Assembly (NCBI GenBank): GCA_963744345.1
Contig: CAVUTD010000027.1
Span: forward strand, 154,180-218,179
Length of the DNA stretch: 64,000 nt
Direction of reading: 5' to 3'
Source of the DNA: DASTFP01 sp963744345
Lineage (GTDB): Bacteria; Verrucomicrobiota; Verrucomicrobiia; Chthoniobacterales; Terrimicrobiaceae
Positions 1 through 10,030 of the stretch are shown here, piece after piece. The stretch's first letter is position 1. Every line of letters begins with the position of its first letter. The translations under genes were made by a program, and so were the position numbers. Under the pieces are notes generated by a model. It had not been told where the DNA came from. It made no database searches and saw only the letters and a program-made list of their open reading frames with translations.

Positions 1-553
1 TCCGGCTCCAGGAATGCCGCTACCGAGAAGGCGAGCCTCACATACATGCCGCTGGAATAGCGCTTTACCGGAGTATCGATAAATTGTTCCAAACCGGCAG
101 AAGGCGACAATATTGTCGAAGTTTCTTCTCACTTCGCTGCGGTTCATGCCGAGGATGGCGCCGTTAAGAAAGACATTGTCACGACCTGTAAGCTCGGGAT
201 GAAAGCCCGTTCCTACTTCGAGCAGAGTGCCGATCCTACCCTTGATCCTAACGAGACCGGTCGTCGGGGCCGTGATTCGAGAGATGATTTTCAGCAGCGT
301 GGATTTTCCCGCGCCATTGGCTCCGATAATTGCGATGGTCTCCCCTTGCTCAAGTTCGAAGGAGATGTCTTTCAAAGCCCAGAAGTCGCCTTCTTCCTCG
401 GGCTCAGCGCTCCGTCTGAAGTTTTGTATTTCCCGTTTTTCGGACAACTCGCCTCATCCACCAACGATGAATGTCTGCGAGCAGCTGCCCCCGGCTGATC
501 TCGCCCAAACGATAGCGCTTGGAAACGTTGTGGACAGAGATCGCGAAAGACAT
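1..553 (-). pseudogene. wzt: Polysaccharide ABC exporter ATP-binding subunit (Wzt-like), partial, two frameshifts
   Basis: Cytoplasmic ATPase of an ABC-2 exporter for O-antigen or capsule-type polysaccharide. The chosen start reads MSFAISVHNVSKRY, typical of the family; the gene runs off the left edge just after the signature region. Walker A (GANGAGKST) lies near 300 and YSSGMYVRLAFSVA near 10-55. The reading frame changes near 405-420 and again near 90-100, where one extra base would explain it; both sides match the family. The partner permease is upstream on the same strand, separated by the GxxExxY cassette. The C-terminal sugar-recognition half, if present, lies outside the window. The family is confident; whether the gene is functional is not known. 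Confidence 0.85.
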
Positions 554-567
554 TGAGCTAAATTGAG

Positions 568-597
568 CCACAGATGGGCACAGATGGAACACGGATC
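568..597. repeat. Left terminal inverted repeat of the GxxExxY cassette
   Basis: This 30-bp copy begins CCACAGATGGGCACAGAT and pairs, inverted, with 965-994 at about 24 of 30 positions. It contains the stop codon of the GxxExxY gene. A close relative of its first 20 bases occurs at 30994. Confidence 0.75.
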
Positions 598-988
598 ATA
601 GGATCATTCTTTTGTATTGAACGTGTTCGCGTCCAAAATTAACAAGCATCCCGACTTTCACGGCGGTTGCCTTGAGCTCGTTTAGCAATTGAGCTTCGTC
701 TTCGGGGTTGTAGCACTTCGCCACCTTGATTTCGACCATCACAGAGCCATCTACAAGAAGATCGGCGTAATATTCTCCGACGAGAGCACTCTTATAGAAG
801 ACCTTGATGGGGACCTCCAGTTCGGCTTGGCTCCCCCGCTTAATGAGCTCGACCTGCATTGCCCGCTGGTAGACCTTTTCCAGAAACCCGTAACCAAGCG
901 TATTATGAACCTCGAATGCGGCGCCAATGATATGGGAGGTGGTCTCCCCATGAACCATCTGCCCCATCCGTGTTGCATCCGTGTTCAT
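596..988 (-). CDS. GxxExxY family protein
   Basis: A 130-residue protein of the GxxExxY family, named for the motif seen here as GFLEKVY at about residues 34-40. Conserved later segments include YYADLLVDG and EIKVAKCYNPEDEAQLLNELKA. The E-x-K in that region has led to suggestions of a nuclease-like fold, but no function is established. It sits between the two ABC exporter genes on the same strand. Unusually, both its start and stop codons lie inside a pair of 30-bp inverted repeats, and the first residues (MNTDATRMGQM) are encoded by repeat units. It looks like an inserted cassette rather than a member of the export operon. Confidence 0.9.
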   Translation of the reverse strand: MNTDATRMGQMVHGETTSHIIGAAFEVHNTLGYGFLEKVYQRAMQVELIKRGSQAELEVPIKVFYKSALVGEYYADLLVDGSVMVEIKVAKCYNPEDEAQLLNELKATAVKVGMLVNFGREHVQYKRMIL

Positions 989-994
989 CGGTGG
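965..994. repeat. Right terminal inverted repeat of the GxxExxY cassette
   Basis: Read on the minus strand this copy begins CCACCGATGAACACGGAT and contains the ATG of the GxxExxY gene at 986-988. It is the inverted partner of 568-597. The permease stop codon is 27 bp further on. Confidence 0.75.
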
Positions 995-1020
995 CTAACA
1001 GTCAAGCCGGGATTCGATCT

Positions 1021-1895
1021 CTAGATGGTGTCAGCGAACGTCTTTTCGGCGCGTCCGAATTCAATAAGGCCCACAACCAACAGCAGGAATGTGATGGCGA
1101 GGCTGCAAGCCACTGATAAATCTCGACTTGTCCCCGTCCCATGAGTGCGAAACGAAAACTCTCAATGATGGGAACGATGGGATTGAGCGTCATGAGCCAT
1201 TGGAGATTTTCTGGCACTATTGAGCGAGGATAAAAGATGCAGCTCGCATACATCCAGAGCTGAATCATTGGCGCAACAGCCACCTGCAGGTCCCGAAATC
1301 GTGTGCTGAGCGCGGAGATAAGGCATCCAACCCCAAGTCCAAGAAGTGCGGTTTGCAAAACCAGAAACGGGATAATGATAATCCGATAGCTCGGATGTAT
1401 GGGAACCCCTTTGGCGAGAAATAGAGGTAAAAGCCAAGGAAGATCAATAATTGGATGAGAAATTGCCAAATGTTGCTGATGCACTGCGCGATGGGAATGG
1501 TCAGCCGCGGAAAGTAAACTTTGGTGAAAAGCGCCGAGTTTGCTGCAAAGGTAGTGGATGTCCGACTTAGGCAGGCAGAGAAATAATACCAGATCACAAT
1601 CCCGGACATGTAAAAAAGAAATGGTGGAATATCGTTGGTTGGAAGCCCTGCAATCTTCCCAAAGACGATTTGGTAAACAACAGTGCTTACAAGGGGTTGA
1701 ACGAAATACCATAGAGGTCCGAAAATCGTTTGCTTGTGCAGCGAAACGAAATCGCGCCAAATCGACAGCGCGATAAGGTCGCGGTAGCGCCAGATTTCCC
1801 GCAAAAGGAAGGTGCACAGTGGCTTTTCGGGCGTGATCTCCGAAACCCAGTGGAACGGGACAGAGGCGCTTCCTGGAATTTCCTCAATTCGTCAT
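1021..1895 (-). pseudogene. wzm: Polysaccharide ABC exporter permease (Wzm-like), frameshifted
   Basis: Inner-membrane ABC-2 type permease that would pair with the Wzt-like ATPase to export a lipid-linked polysaccharide. Recognisable blocks are LREIWRYRDLIALSIWRDF, a QTIFGPLWYFVQPL segment, six hydrophobic stretches and the motif LNPIVPIIESFRFALMG. The C-terminus reads LAITFLLLVVGLIEFGRAEK and stops at 1021. Reading it this way needs a frame change near 1400, a second near 1100 and probably one just after the ATG at 1893-1895. The N-terminus is therefore a reconstruction. It is transcribed toward the GxxExxY cassette and the ATPase gene. Confidence 0.8.
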
Positions 1896-2112
1896 GAGAC
1901 GTATGATAGAACATGGTCATTGACTTCTGCATCGGACAGGAGCTCGAAAGAAGACCACGGCAGCTGCCGCCGCTTGGTCAGTTCTCGTCGAATTCTGAGA
2001 GGGAGACCTGCTCAAATCAAGCTGCTCCCTTGACTCACCACGATGTCGGGATCGGCTTGTGCGCGACCGACAATGTCAAAGTCGCGCTAGACTCGGCGAA
2101 GGATTCAGGCGC

Positions 2113-2623
2113 TCACTTCAGGAGGAATTTCAGCGCCCACGGCAACATCTTTTCGCCCTTCTCCAGCCAGTGCCTCAGCCGAATCAAACGTTGTCTTGTA
2201 GCCTCCCGTTCCTCAGCCGGCAACTGCCAGAAGCGATTCCATGTGCTGGATCCGCTCCAAGGCGCGTTCGACACGGGGGCGAAGTTCCTCCTTGATAAAG
2301 ACTGTGGCAAACCTGCTCAGTTCGAGATCGGCCGCGAAGTGATCGCGGCGGTCCCGGGAGAGTAAACCGATTTGACTGCACCCAAGCTTCGCAAAAGCTT
2401 CAGCCCCTGGCTCGCCGCGCCCAAACTGATGTCCAGGCGGCTTCTGATATCGTCCATAAAAGGGGCTTCGAGGAAACAAATAAAAGACCATAAATCTCAC
2501 CGATTGATTTCTGTAAACCGATGAGTTTCAGGAAATTGATAAACATGTCAATCGCCTCGACTTCCAGGGCAGAGAGGCTAACGCGCGGATTCTTCTCTCT
2601 ACCTTGGGATTTTTGAAAAGCAT
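2113..2623 (-). pseudogene. GbsR/MarR-family transcriptional regulator, frameshifted
   Basis: A winged-helix regulator of about 160 residues, reconstructed from three frames. The N-terminal part reads SLSALEVEAIDMFINFLK and IGLQKSIGEIYGLLF, then MDDIRSRLDISLGAASQGLK, the recognition-helix region of GbsR-like proteins. Next come YSPG and DRRDHFAADLEL, and the C-terminus ends MLPWALKFLLK. Frame changes fall near 2460, 2355 and 2222, and one more may lie close to the start. It lies upstream of the ABC exporter genes on the same strand and could regulate the polysaccharide locus, but this is inferred from position only. Confidence 0.7.
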
Positions 2624-2976
2624 CGCGGGAAAATCTAAGTTCATTTCATAGATTTCAAGAAAAAATGAAATGAAGTTTTGGATCTAGTCGCCGAGGTCTC
2701 TGCGACCAGTTCGTTTTCCGACCGCGTTGGTCCCAATTGGATATCTGGCGCAATCAGCTGCTCCACCCAAAAATGCCATTCCCTGTTGCGCTTTGCACGA
2801 TCAGCTTCAAGCCGTTTTTTCGCCTGCGGAGCGTCCGAACGGAGTGCCCGGTTGTTTATTGACTTCATGATTAGCGGAAGCAAAATCCCCAAGTCATGGA
2901 ACCCGCAAAAAGGAATGGCAGTCCTCAACTTGTTTTAGCCACGCTCAGAAAGTAGGCCCCGCAAGTTGAAGCGGTT
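2624..2976. other. Intergenic region with no recognised gene
   Basis: This stretch separates the minus-strand export genes from the plus-strand glycan cluster. Open frames exist on both strands (about 90 residues) but neither resembles a family I know. The promoters of the two divergent units probably lie here; no clear site is visible. Confidence 0.4.
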
Positions 2977-4380
2977 ATGCCGTTCATATCCTATGCCCAA
3001 AACTACGAGGACGTAATTTTATGGCGCGCTCTTCGCGACGTAGAGCACGGCTTCTATGTCGATGTGGGTGCAGCCGACCCACAAGATGATTCGGTCACGA
3101 ATGCTTTCTACGAGCGGGGATGGTCCGGAATTAACATCGAACCCTTGGATGAGTATTTCCGAAAGCTTACGAAAGCCAGACCGCGCGATACCAACATCAA
3201 TGCCGCAATAGGACAGGAGGCGGGCTTACGGATTCTGTATGCTTTTGCCGTCCCCGGGCTTTCCACCTTGGATCCGGAAATAGCTGCTCGGCAACAAGCT
3301 GCTGGGTGTCAAGCCTGCGAAACTGTCGTGCCAGTGCTGACTCTAAAAGCTATCCTTGAGCGTTGCGCAGGTTCCACCATTCATTTCCTTAAGATTGATG
3401 TGGAAGGTGGTGAGCTCGACGTGTTGAAAGGCTTGGACCTGAACTCGGTGCGCCCGTGGATCATCGTCATCGAGGGTACGGCCCCAAGTTTCGTCGTCGA
3501 GGGTTGCGCGCCAATTTCGCAGGTCGGTACTCGGGAAAATTGGGAAAACCTGATTATCGATTGCGATTATAGCTTCGCTTACTTCGACGGCCTGAACTGC
3601 TTTTACGTAGCCGATGAAGTCGCCGCGCTGAAAGATCGGCTAGCCGTGCCGCCGAACGTCTTCGATGATTTTGTGCGGTTCCCGGAGTGGGCCATCCGGC
3701 AAGAAGCTGGAAAGCTCCAACAGGAAATTGCCCGCCTGCAAGGATATGCGGGTGGCTTGGAAGCAGCGTCGCGTGCAGAGCAGGAACAAACCGCCAACCT
3801 GCAAAAGGCGCTGCATGTAGAGCAGGAACAAACCGCCAACCTGCAAAAGGCGCTGCATGTAGAGCAGGAACAAACCGCCAACCTGCAACACGCGCTGCGT
3901 TTCGCACAGGAACAAACTTCTAAGGTGCGCAGGTCGCTAGAGGCGGAGCAGGCCCAAATGAATCACCTGCGTGGACGCGTGCATCAACTCGAGGTAGAGT
4001 TGGCAATACCCTCAGTCGATCGGGCTATCGGGCGCGCTTTCAGACAGGTGCAAAAAACCGGCGACAAACTTACCGGCGGGGGTCTGCGCAGCCTCGCAAG
4101 GAGGGCCTTGACCAAATTGGTTCAGCGTTCCATGCATGATCAGAGGCTATTGGTCTTAGGTAGAGCTGCGCTTAGGCCATTCCCTAAGGTCTCGACGGCG
4201 CTTTACGAGCTCGCGACAAAACAGCATGCTGTCGCTCCTTCATCAACTGCCTCTCCGGCCGAAAGGCCTCCTTCCGACGGTTCTACCACCGTAGGTGCGC
4301 TGCCGGTCTCCGCCCGGTCCACTTACATGAGACTTAAGGCTGCGATCTCTGACAGCGACGCTTGGAACCGGACCCAATGA
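2977..4380 (+). CDS. FkbM-family methyltransferase with coiled-coil tail
   Basis: A 467-residue protein. Residues 1-220 are an FkbM-type SAM-dependent methyltransferase: MPFISYAQNYEDVILWRAL, the SAM-binding FYVDVGAADPQ, GINIEPLDEYF and FLKIDVEGGELDVLKG. Such enzymes O-methylate sugars in surface glycans. Residues 240-345 form a coiled coil built on 14-residue repeats EQEQTANLQKALHV, encoded by a 42-bp DNA tandem repeat. A basic segment and a linker follow. The reading frame is intact. Its stop overlaps the next gene's start (ATGA), so the two are probably translationally coupled. The acceptor sugar cannot be predicted. Confidence 0.88.
   Translation: MPFISYAQNYEDVILWRALRDVEHGFYVDVGAADPQDDSVTNAFYERGWSGINIEPLDEYFRKLTKARPRDTNINAAIGQEAGLRILYAFAVPGLSTLDPEIAARQQAAGCQACETVVPVLTLKAILERCAGSTIHFLKIDVEGGELDVLKGLDLNSVRPWIIVIEGTAPSFVVEGCAPISQVGTRENWENLIIDCDYSFAYFDGLNCFYVADEVAALKDRLAVPPNVFDDFVRFPEWAIRQEAGKLQQEIARLQGYAGGLEAASRAEQEQTANLQKALHVEQEQTANLQKALHVEQEQTANLQHALRFAQEQTSKVRRSLEAEQAQMNHLRGRVHQLEVELAIPSVDRAIGRAFRQVQKTGDKLTGGGLRSLARRALTKLVQRSMHDQRLLVLGRAALRPFPKVSTALYELATKQHAVAPSSTASPAERPPSDGSTTVGALPVSARSTYMRLKAAISDSDAWNRTQ
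3775..3906 (+). repeat. 42-bp tandem repeat inside the FkbM coding region
   Basis: Three copies of a 42-bp unit start at about 3781, 3823 and 3865, beginning CAGGAACAAACCGCCAACCT; a partial fourth starts at 3907. The first two are nearly identical. The unit is in frame and encodes two heptads. Confidence 0.85.
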
Positions 4381-7300
4381 GAATCGTTCTGGACCTTCAG
4401 GGCGTGCAGAGTGAAAGCCGATTCCGCGGCATCGGCCGCTATTCCCTCGCCTTGGCCGAGGCGATCATACGGGAAGGGGCTCAGCACGAGGTCTGGCTGG
4501 CGTTGAACGGGCGATATGTCGACTCGATCGAACCCTTGCGAGCCAGGTTCGCGAACCTGGTGCCCGCCGAACATATCCGCGTCTTCGAACTGCCTGGGCC
4601 GGTCGCCGAGGCGGATTTGGCCAATACCTGGCGAATGCAGGCAGCGGAGCTGCTGCGCGAGAAATTTCTGGCAGATCTGCGCCCCGATGTCGTGCATCTC
4701 TCGACGACGCTCGAAGGGGCGGGAAACGAGACGGTGGTGTCGGTCGGACGACTTAACCCGACAGTTCTTACCGCCGCCACTTTGTATGACCTGATCCCGC
4801 TCTTGCGGCCTGAGACTTACCTATTAACCCTGGCGGCAAAACGATCTTACCTGCGACATGTTCAATCGTTGAAACGCACGGACGTTCTGCTCGCGATCTC
4901 CGAATCTTCACGCCGCGAAGCAATCGAGGCGCTCCGTATCTCGCCGGAGCGCATCGTGACGATCGGTGCAGGGATCGATCAACGGTTCCAGGCAGGCAAG
5001 ACTTCCCATGATGCGCAGGCAACGCTGATTGAGGGTTATGGCCTGCGACGTCCCTTTATCCTGTATACAAGCGCTGTCGAGCCGCGCAAGAATGTGGAAG
5101 GGTTAATCGCTGCCTTCGCGTTGCTGCCGCACGACATGCGTTCGGCACACCAGCTCGCGATCGTCGGCAAGCTGCAGGATGGCGATCACATGCGGCTCGT
5201 CGATCTCGGCAGGAAGCATGGACTCGAAGCCGGCGAGATCATATGCCTTGGCCATGTACCGGACGAAGAGTTGCGCCTGCTCTATTCGACTTGCTCGGTC
5301 TTCGTCTTCCCCTCTTTCCATGAGGGATTTGGACTGCCGATTCTGGAGGCCATGATTTGTGGCGCGCCAGTGATAGGCTCAAACTGCACGAGCATTCCTG
5401 AAATAATCGATCGCAGAGATGCGCTCTTCGATCCGCACCAACCGGCGGAAATCGCAAACCGCATGGCTGCAGCGCTATCAAATGCCGAATTGCGGCAAAG
5501 CCTTAAGACATGGGGCTCTCAAAGAGCCAAGGCGTTTACCTGGGAAGCCTGCGCTCTCAAGGCGCTCGAGGCCTTTGAGGCTCTCTATGAACGTCGGAAC
5601 CCTAACAAATGCTGTCACCGTGCCGGTCGGAATGGAGCATCGACCTCTTCTAGCTTTCGTGTCGCCTCTTACTCATGAAGCAACCGGCATTGCGGACTAC
5701 CCTGCAAAGCTCCTGCCCGGCCTCGCACGTCACTACGAGATCGTCTGTGTCGTCGACCAGCCGGAGGTGACGGACCTATGGATCACCGCAGAATTCCCGA
5801 CTCGAAATGTGCGCTGGTTTGAGGAGAATGCCGGGCGCTTCGAGCGTATCCTGTACCAGTTAAGTAACTCATGGCTGTGCAAGCACATGTTCCGTCTTCT
5901 CGAGCAGCATCCGGGCGTTGTAGTGCTACACGATTTCTATCTGGGCCGGCTCCTGAATGGGATGGCGGACTCCGGCTACGCAGCCGATAGCTTTACCAAG
6001 GCGCTCTACGATTCACACGGATTTTCCGCCCTTGAAAAAGATAGGCTGGATGGGCGGGAAACATCAATTGGAGCCTTCCCGTGTAATGCGACAGTGCTCA
6101 GAGCGAGCATCGGCGTGATTGTTCACTCCGGCGATGCCGCCGAACTGGCTCGCAGCTGGTATGGAGAGAGAGCGTTTGCTGCGATACGGCAGCTTCCAGG
6201 CCTTTCGCACGAACACCAAGGCGCTAACCTCAGCAGGCCAAGACATCATGAGACGATCGCCACTCTCTATTGGGACACCATCGAAGAAATCTACGCGACA
6301 AGTTCGAAGGCATGGGAACAGAACCTGGTTGGGGCTATCGCTCCGTACGCAGAGCCCGGCTCACCCTTCAGACACGGATCTCGCGAAAGTTGCCGTGGCG
6401 CTGGCCGTTAACCGCGATCGATTTGGGATGTCGCAAATACTGATCGATGTCTCGATTCTCGCTCAGCACGATGCACGCACAGGCATCCAACGTGTGATGC
6501 GTGCGATTCTGATGGCACTGATCAGCGATCCACCGCCAGGCTATCGCATCGAACCCGTCCGTGCATGCGGTGGCGAGTACCTCTATGCGCGCCGCTTCAC
6601 ATCAAAGTGCCTCGCCTTGTCCGCAGATGACCTGACTGACGACCCGGTGGAGGCTGGTCCCGGTGATATCTTCCTCGGGTTGGATTGGTCCGCTGAGATC
6701 GTGCCTTCGATGAAGCCGTTGTTTCTGGCACAAAGACGGCACGGGACCAAGATTATCTTCGTAGTGTACGACGTGCTGCCGCTATCACGGCCGGAGTTAT
6801 TCCCAGAGTTGATTCCGCCGATAGCACTGGAACTGGATCGACACGGTTGCCGAGGTCGCCGATGGCGTAGTTTGCATCTCGCGGACGGTCGCCGATGAGG
6901 TTTATGAATGGCTCACCGTTGCGAAGCCGCAGCGGCTGGAGCCCCTGTCGCTTGGCTTCTTTCATCTGGGCGCTGACCTGCACGCCAGTATACCAACGAC
7001 GGGTCTATCGCAAGATGCTTCGGTAGACTCTCGAGAAACTGCGCAGTCGCTCGAGCTTCCTGATGGTTGGGACCATCGAACCACGAAAAGGTCATCGGCA
7101 AGCACTTGCCGCAATGGAATTGCTTTGGACGGACAAGGTGGATGCCAATCTCGTGATCGTCGGCAAGCAGGGCTGGAACACTGACGATCTGGCGAAGCGG
7201 ATTCGGGAACATCCGGAATATAACAAGCGGCTATTCTGGCTGCCGGGAATCAGCGACGAGATGCTGGAACAGGTCTACCGTTGCACTAGTGCTCTGCTCG

Positions 7301-7665
7301 CCGCATCGGAAGGTGAGGGCTTTGGCCTCCCGCTGATCGAAGCAGCCCAACACGGTCTGCCGATCATCGCCCGAGATATTCCGGTGTTCCGAGAGGTGGC
7401 AGGTGAAAACGCTTACTATTTCTGCGGCGACGATCCGCTGGTGCTCGCGAATGCACTCCAGAGCTGGCTTTCGCTAGGTGATGCCGTTCCGGCCTCTACC
7501 GGCATCAGGCGGCTCACTTGGCGCGAGAGCAGTCGCCAATTGCTCGACGTCGTGTTAGGGAAGCGTTGGTATCGTTCCTGGCCGGATGCAACCCATATCC
7601 CCCGATCGGCAACCGTTGCTAACTTGGAACCAAATGGCGCTCGGCACGAGGCTAAGAGCAGGTAA
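4377..7665 (+). pseudogene. Giant multi-domain glycosyltransferase (three GT4-type parts), frameshifted
   Basis: The reconstruction gives about 1,090 residues in three blocks. Block 1 (4377 to about 5590) begins MRIVLDLQGVQSESRFRGIG and has SAVEPRKNVEGLI and FPSFHEGFGLPILEAM, a GT4 donor-binding domain. Block 2 (about 5590-6370) contains LLAFVSPLTHEATGIADYPA and VVVLHDFYLGRLLNGM. Block 3 (about 6380-7665) starts SQILIDVSILAQHDARTGIQ and ends with MVGTIEPRKGHRQALAA and SEGEGFGLPLIEAAQHG. From memory, related surface-glycan loci carry these blocks in this order in a single chain. Here frames change near 5600, 6370, 6838 and 7050. Blocks 1 and 2 could also be separate genes, since an ATG at 5587 lies in the frame of block 2. 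Confidence 0.75.
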
Positions 7666-7666
7666 C

Positions 7667-9948
7667 ATGCGAATTCTAACGAGTCTCGACGACCTCGACG
7701 AGGTTCTGGCGGAATGTGAGAGTGCGGCACAAATATCTGATGATGATCTCCGCCGCGTTTTTCAAACGTTCCGCATGGATATCGCCGCGCAGCTTCCTCC
7801 GGATCCGTTCTCGAAAATCTATAGGAACGCACAGATGGCTTTATATGAGCGAATTGCGGGACGCCGATACAGCGCAGTCAACGAGAAATCGGTTTTCGAT
7901 GTCGAAGCCGCCGTGGTGCGCCCGTTTCCCTACATCGCCAGCTGTCAGGTTGCGGGCACGCAGTGGGGAGCAATTGCCTTCCTGCTGCGCAGCATGCAGC
8001 TGCGTTCCGGGGCGCGGGTGCTCGACGTCGGAGCTGGATGGGGCAACACTACCTTAGCCTTCGCACAGCTCGGGTTCGAGGTCACCGCTCTTGATATCGA
8101 ACCACGTTTTTGTGAGCTGATTCGTGAGCGGGCTCGTCGCGCTGGCGTAGAAGCTCGAGGTAATCAACGACGACTTCTTCTGGATCGAGGGCGCCGCTTG
8201 CCGTTTTGACGCCATCGTCTTTTTTGAGTCATTCCATCACTGCGCCGACCACCTGCGGCTGCTGCGTTCTCTTGGCCCCGCTCTTGCTCCGAATGGACAT
8301 GTGTATTTCGGCGCGGAACCTATCACGCCGGATTTTCCGGTGCCATGGGGCGTCAGAACTGACGGTGAGTCGCTCTGGGCCATCCGGCGAAATGGTTGGC
8401 TCGAGTTGGGCTTCCACCCGGACTACTTTCGCCAAGCGTTGGGACGGGTGGGTCTCGTCGCAGAGGTGCACACGTCGGCAGATCTGCCTTGGATCAACGT
8501 CTGGGATGCGAAAGTGGGTGTATTTGAGGCGCCGCGGCCACCGAGGTCCAATGTGGCGTTGACCACTCAGCCGGCCCCCCAGAAGGAAAACGTCATGGCG
8601 GCGCAGAATACCCCCAGCCGGCTTGGTGGAGGAGGTGTGCTAATCTTAGCCAAACGCGTGCTAGCAAAATCGCTTGATCGAACGATGCCAGTCCTCATGC
8701 GGTATCCAAAGCTGATGACCCTGGCCCGAGGTTTGTTGAAGCCATTCCGGCGGTTGCGGCGCACCTTTATCAGCTCGCGACAACGTCAGACTCTGCGGTT
8801 GCTGTGCCGAACCGTTCCCTCGAAAGCGCATTCATCGTGGATACCTATCATCGTCTTTTGGTACGCGATCCAGACGAACATGGAATGTGGAGCTTCAGCA
8901 ATATGCTGAAGAGCGGCAGCTTGGACCGTGTTGGCTTAATTAACGCGATCCTCTCGTCACCTGAATTTAAAAGTCGTCTAGCTGGGACTACGCAGTATCA
9001 AGAAAACGACCCACGTGGATGTCTGCGATCGGAGGCGGAGGCTGTATTCGGCTCGCTTCCAAAAGCACCAGGGCCCCGGACGCCCTGGATTTGTCACAAA
9101 TTTTCTCGGCGGGTTGACGGACGTGAGATTCGTTCACGGTATCCATTCGCTCTCTGGTATAGTCGAGGGATATCCAATACCGGCAATTTCCACAGCGACA
9201 CCCTTGAATGGATCGGCACACTGCGTTCTACACAGCGAATCTTCGACACGGTCGTGTGAAGTTCGTGCGCCTCCTGAGCTTGATGCGGACAACAGCTTCA
9301 CGATGCTGGAGCTTGGTGCTGGTTGGGCGCCATGGTGCGTGATCGGATATATGGCTGCAAAACACCTCGGCATCGAGAAAATCAAGGTGATTGGCGTCGA
9401 GGGAGATGGTGGGCACATGGATTTTATCCGGGAGACTTTCGCTGTCAACGGCATCGGCCCGGACGTCGGAGAAGCGATTCATGGCGTGGTGGGCGCAAGC
9501 GATGGCGAGGCATTTTTTCCCAAGGCAAGCGATGCAAGCCGCGTGTATGGTGGCGCCGCTGCGTTCTCGCACGGCTGAAAAAGCGAGGGGCGCATTCGCG
9601 GACTTCTCTGTATCTCAATCTGCGCTCGTGGAAGCGGTGGAGCAGGTGCCTTGCTTCAGCCTGGCGACGTTGACGCGCGACTTCGATCAAGTCGATCTTA
9701 TCCACTGCGACATCCAAGGCGGAGAGGCAAACCTGTTCGCCAACGTAATCGATTTGGTCTCCGCAAAAGTGAAACGGATCGTAGTCGGTACACACTCGTT
9801 CGAAATCGATCGCCAACTCGCCTCGCCTTTTCCAAAGAACGGTTGGGATTTGGAAGGCTTCGACGCATGCCGGATGAGAGAGGAAGGCGGGAAACAGTTG
9901 TGGTCCACGATGGTGTGCAGGTATGGAAGAACATGCGTTGCTGAATGA
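7667..9948 (+). pseudogene. SAM methyltransferase - DUF4214 - FkbM methyltransferase fusion, frameshifted
   Basis: It starts one base after the giant glycosyltransferase. The N-terminal class I methyltransferase has VLDVGAGWGNTTLAFAQLGF and DAIVFFESFHH; its frame changes near 8160. A second change near 8757 leads into a DUF4214-like segment (FIVDTYHRLLVRDPDEHGMW, ending LSSPEFKSR). Further changes near 9100-9280 give an FkbM domain: SFTMLELGAGWAPWCVIGY, VIGVEGDGG, and after a shift near 9560, VDLIHCDIQGGEANLF. The reconstruction is about 760 residues. The parts are continuous with no evident internal start, which favours one fused protein, but two or three separate genes are possible. It probably modifies glycan units. 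Confidence 0.65.
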
Positions 9949-10030
9949 ATCATTTTGATCTTACGGCTACAATCGCCTGCGCCAATTCAGCGACGGAGTG
10001 ACTCGTCAAAGCTGGTCTTCAAGAGAAGCT

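Noticed and set aside
199..556. Two plus-strand open frames of about 100 residues
   Set aside because: They lie exactly opposite the Wzt-like ATPase, whose Walker A and signature motifs are on the minus strand.
1000..1020. GGATTCGATCT, reminiscent of a tRNA T-arm
   Set aside because: No matching acceptor, D or anticodon arms could be folded around it.
3775..3906. Possible small CRISPR array
   Set aside because: The repeats are contiguous and in frame, without unique spacers, inside a coding region.
3554..3915. Minus-strand frames with tandem repeats rich in Cys and Ala
   Set aside because: They are the complement of the 42-bp coding repeat in the FkbM gene and resemble no protein family.
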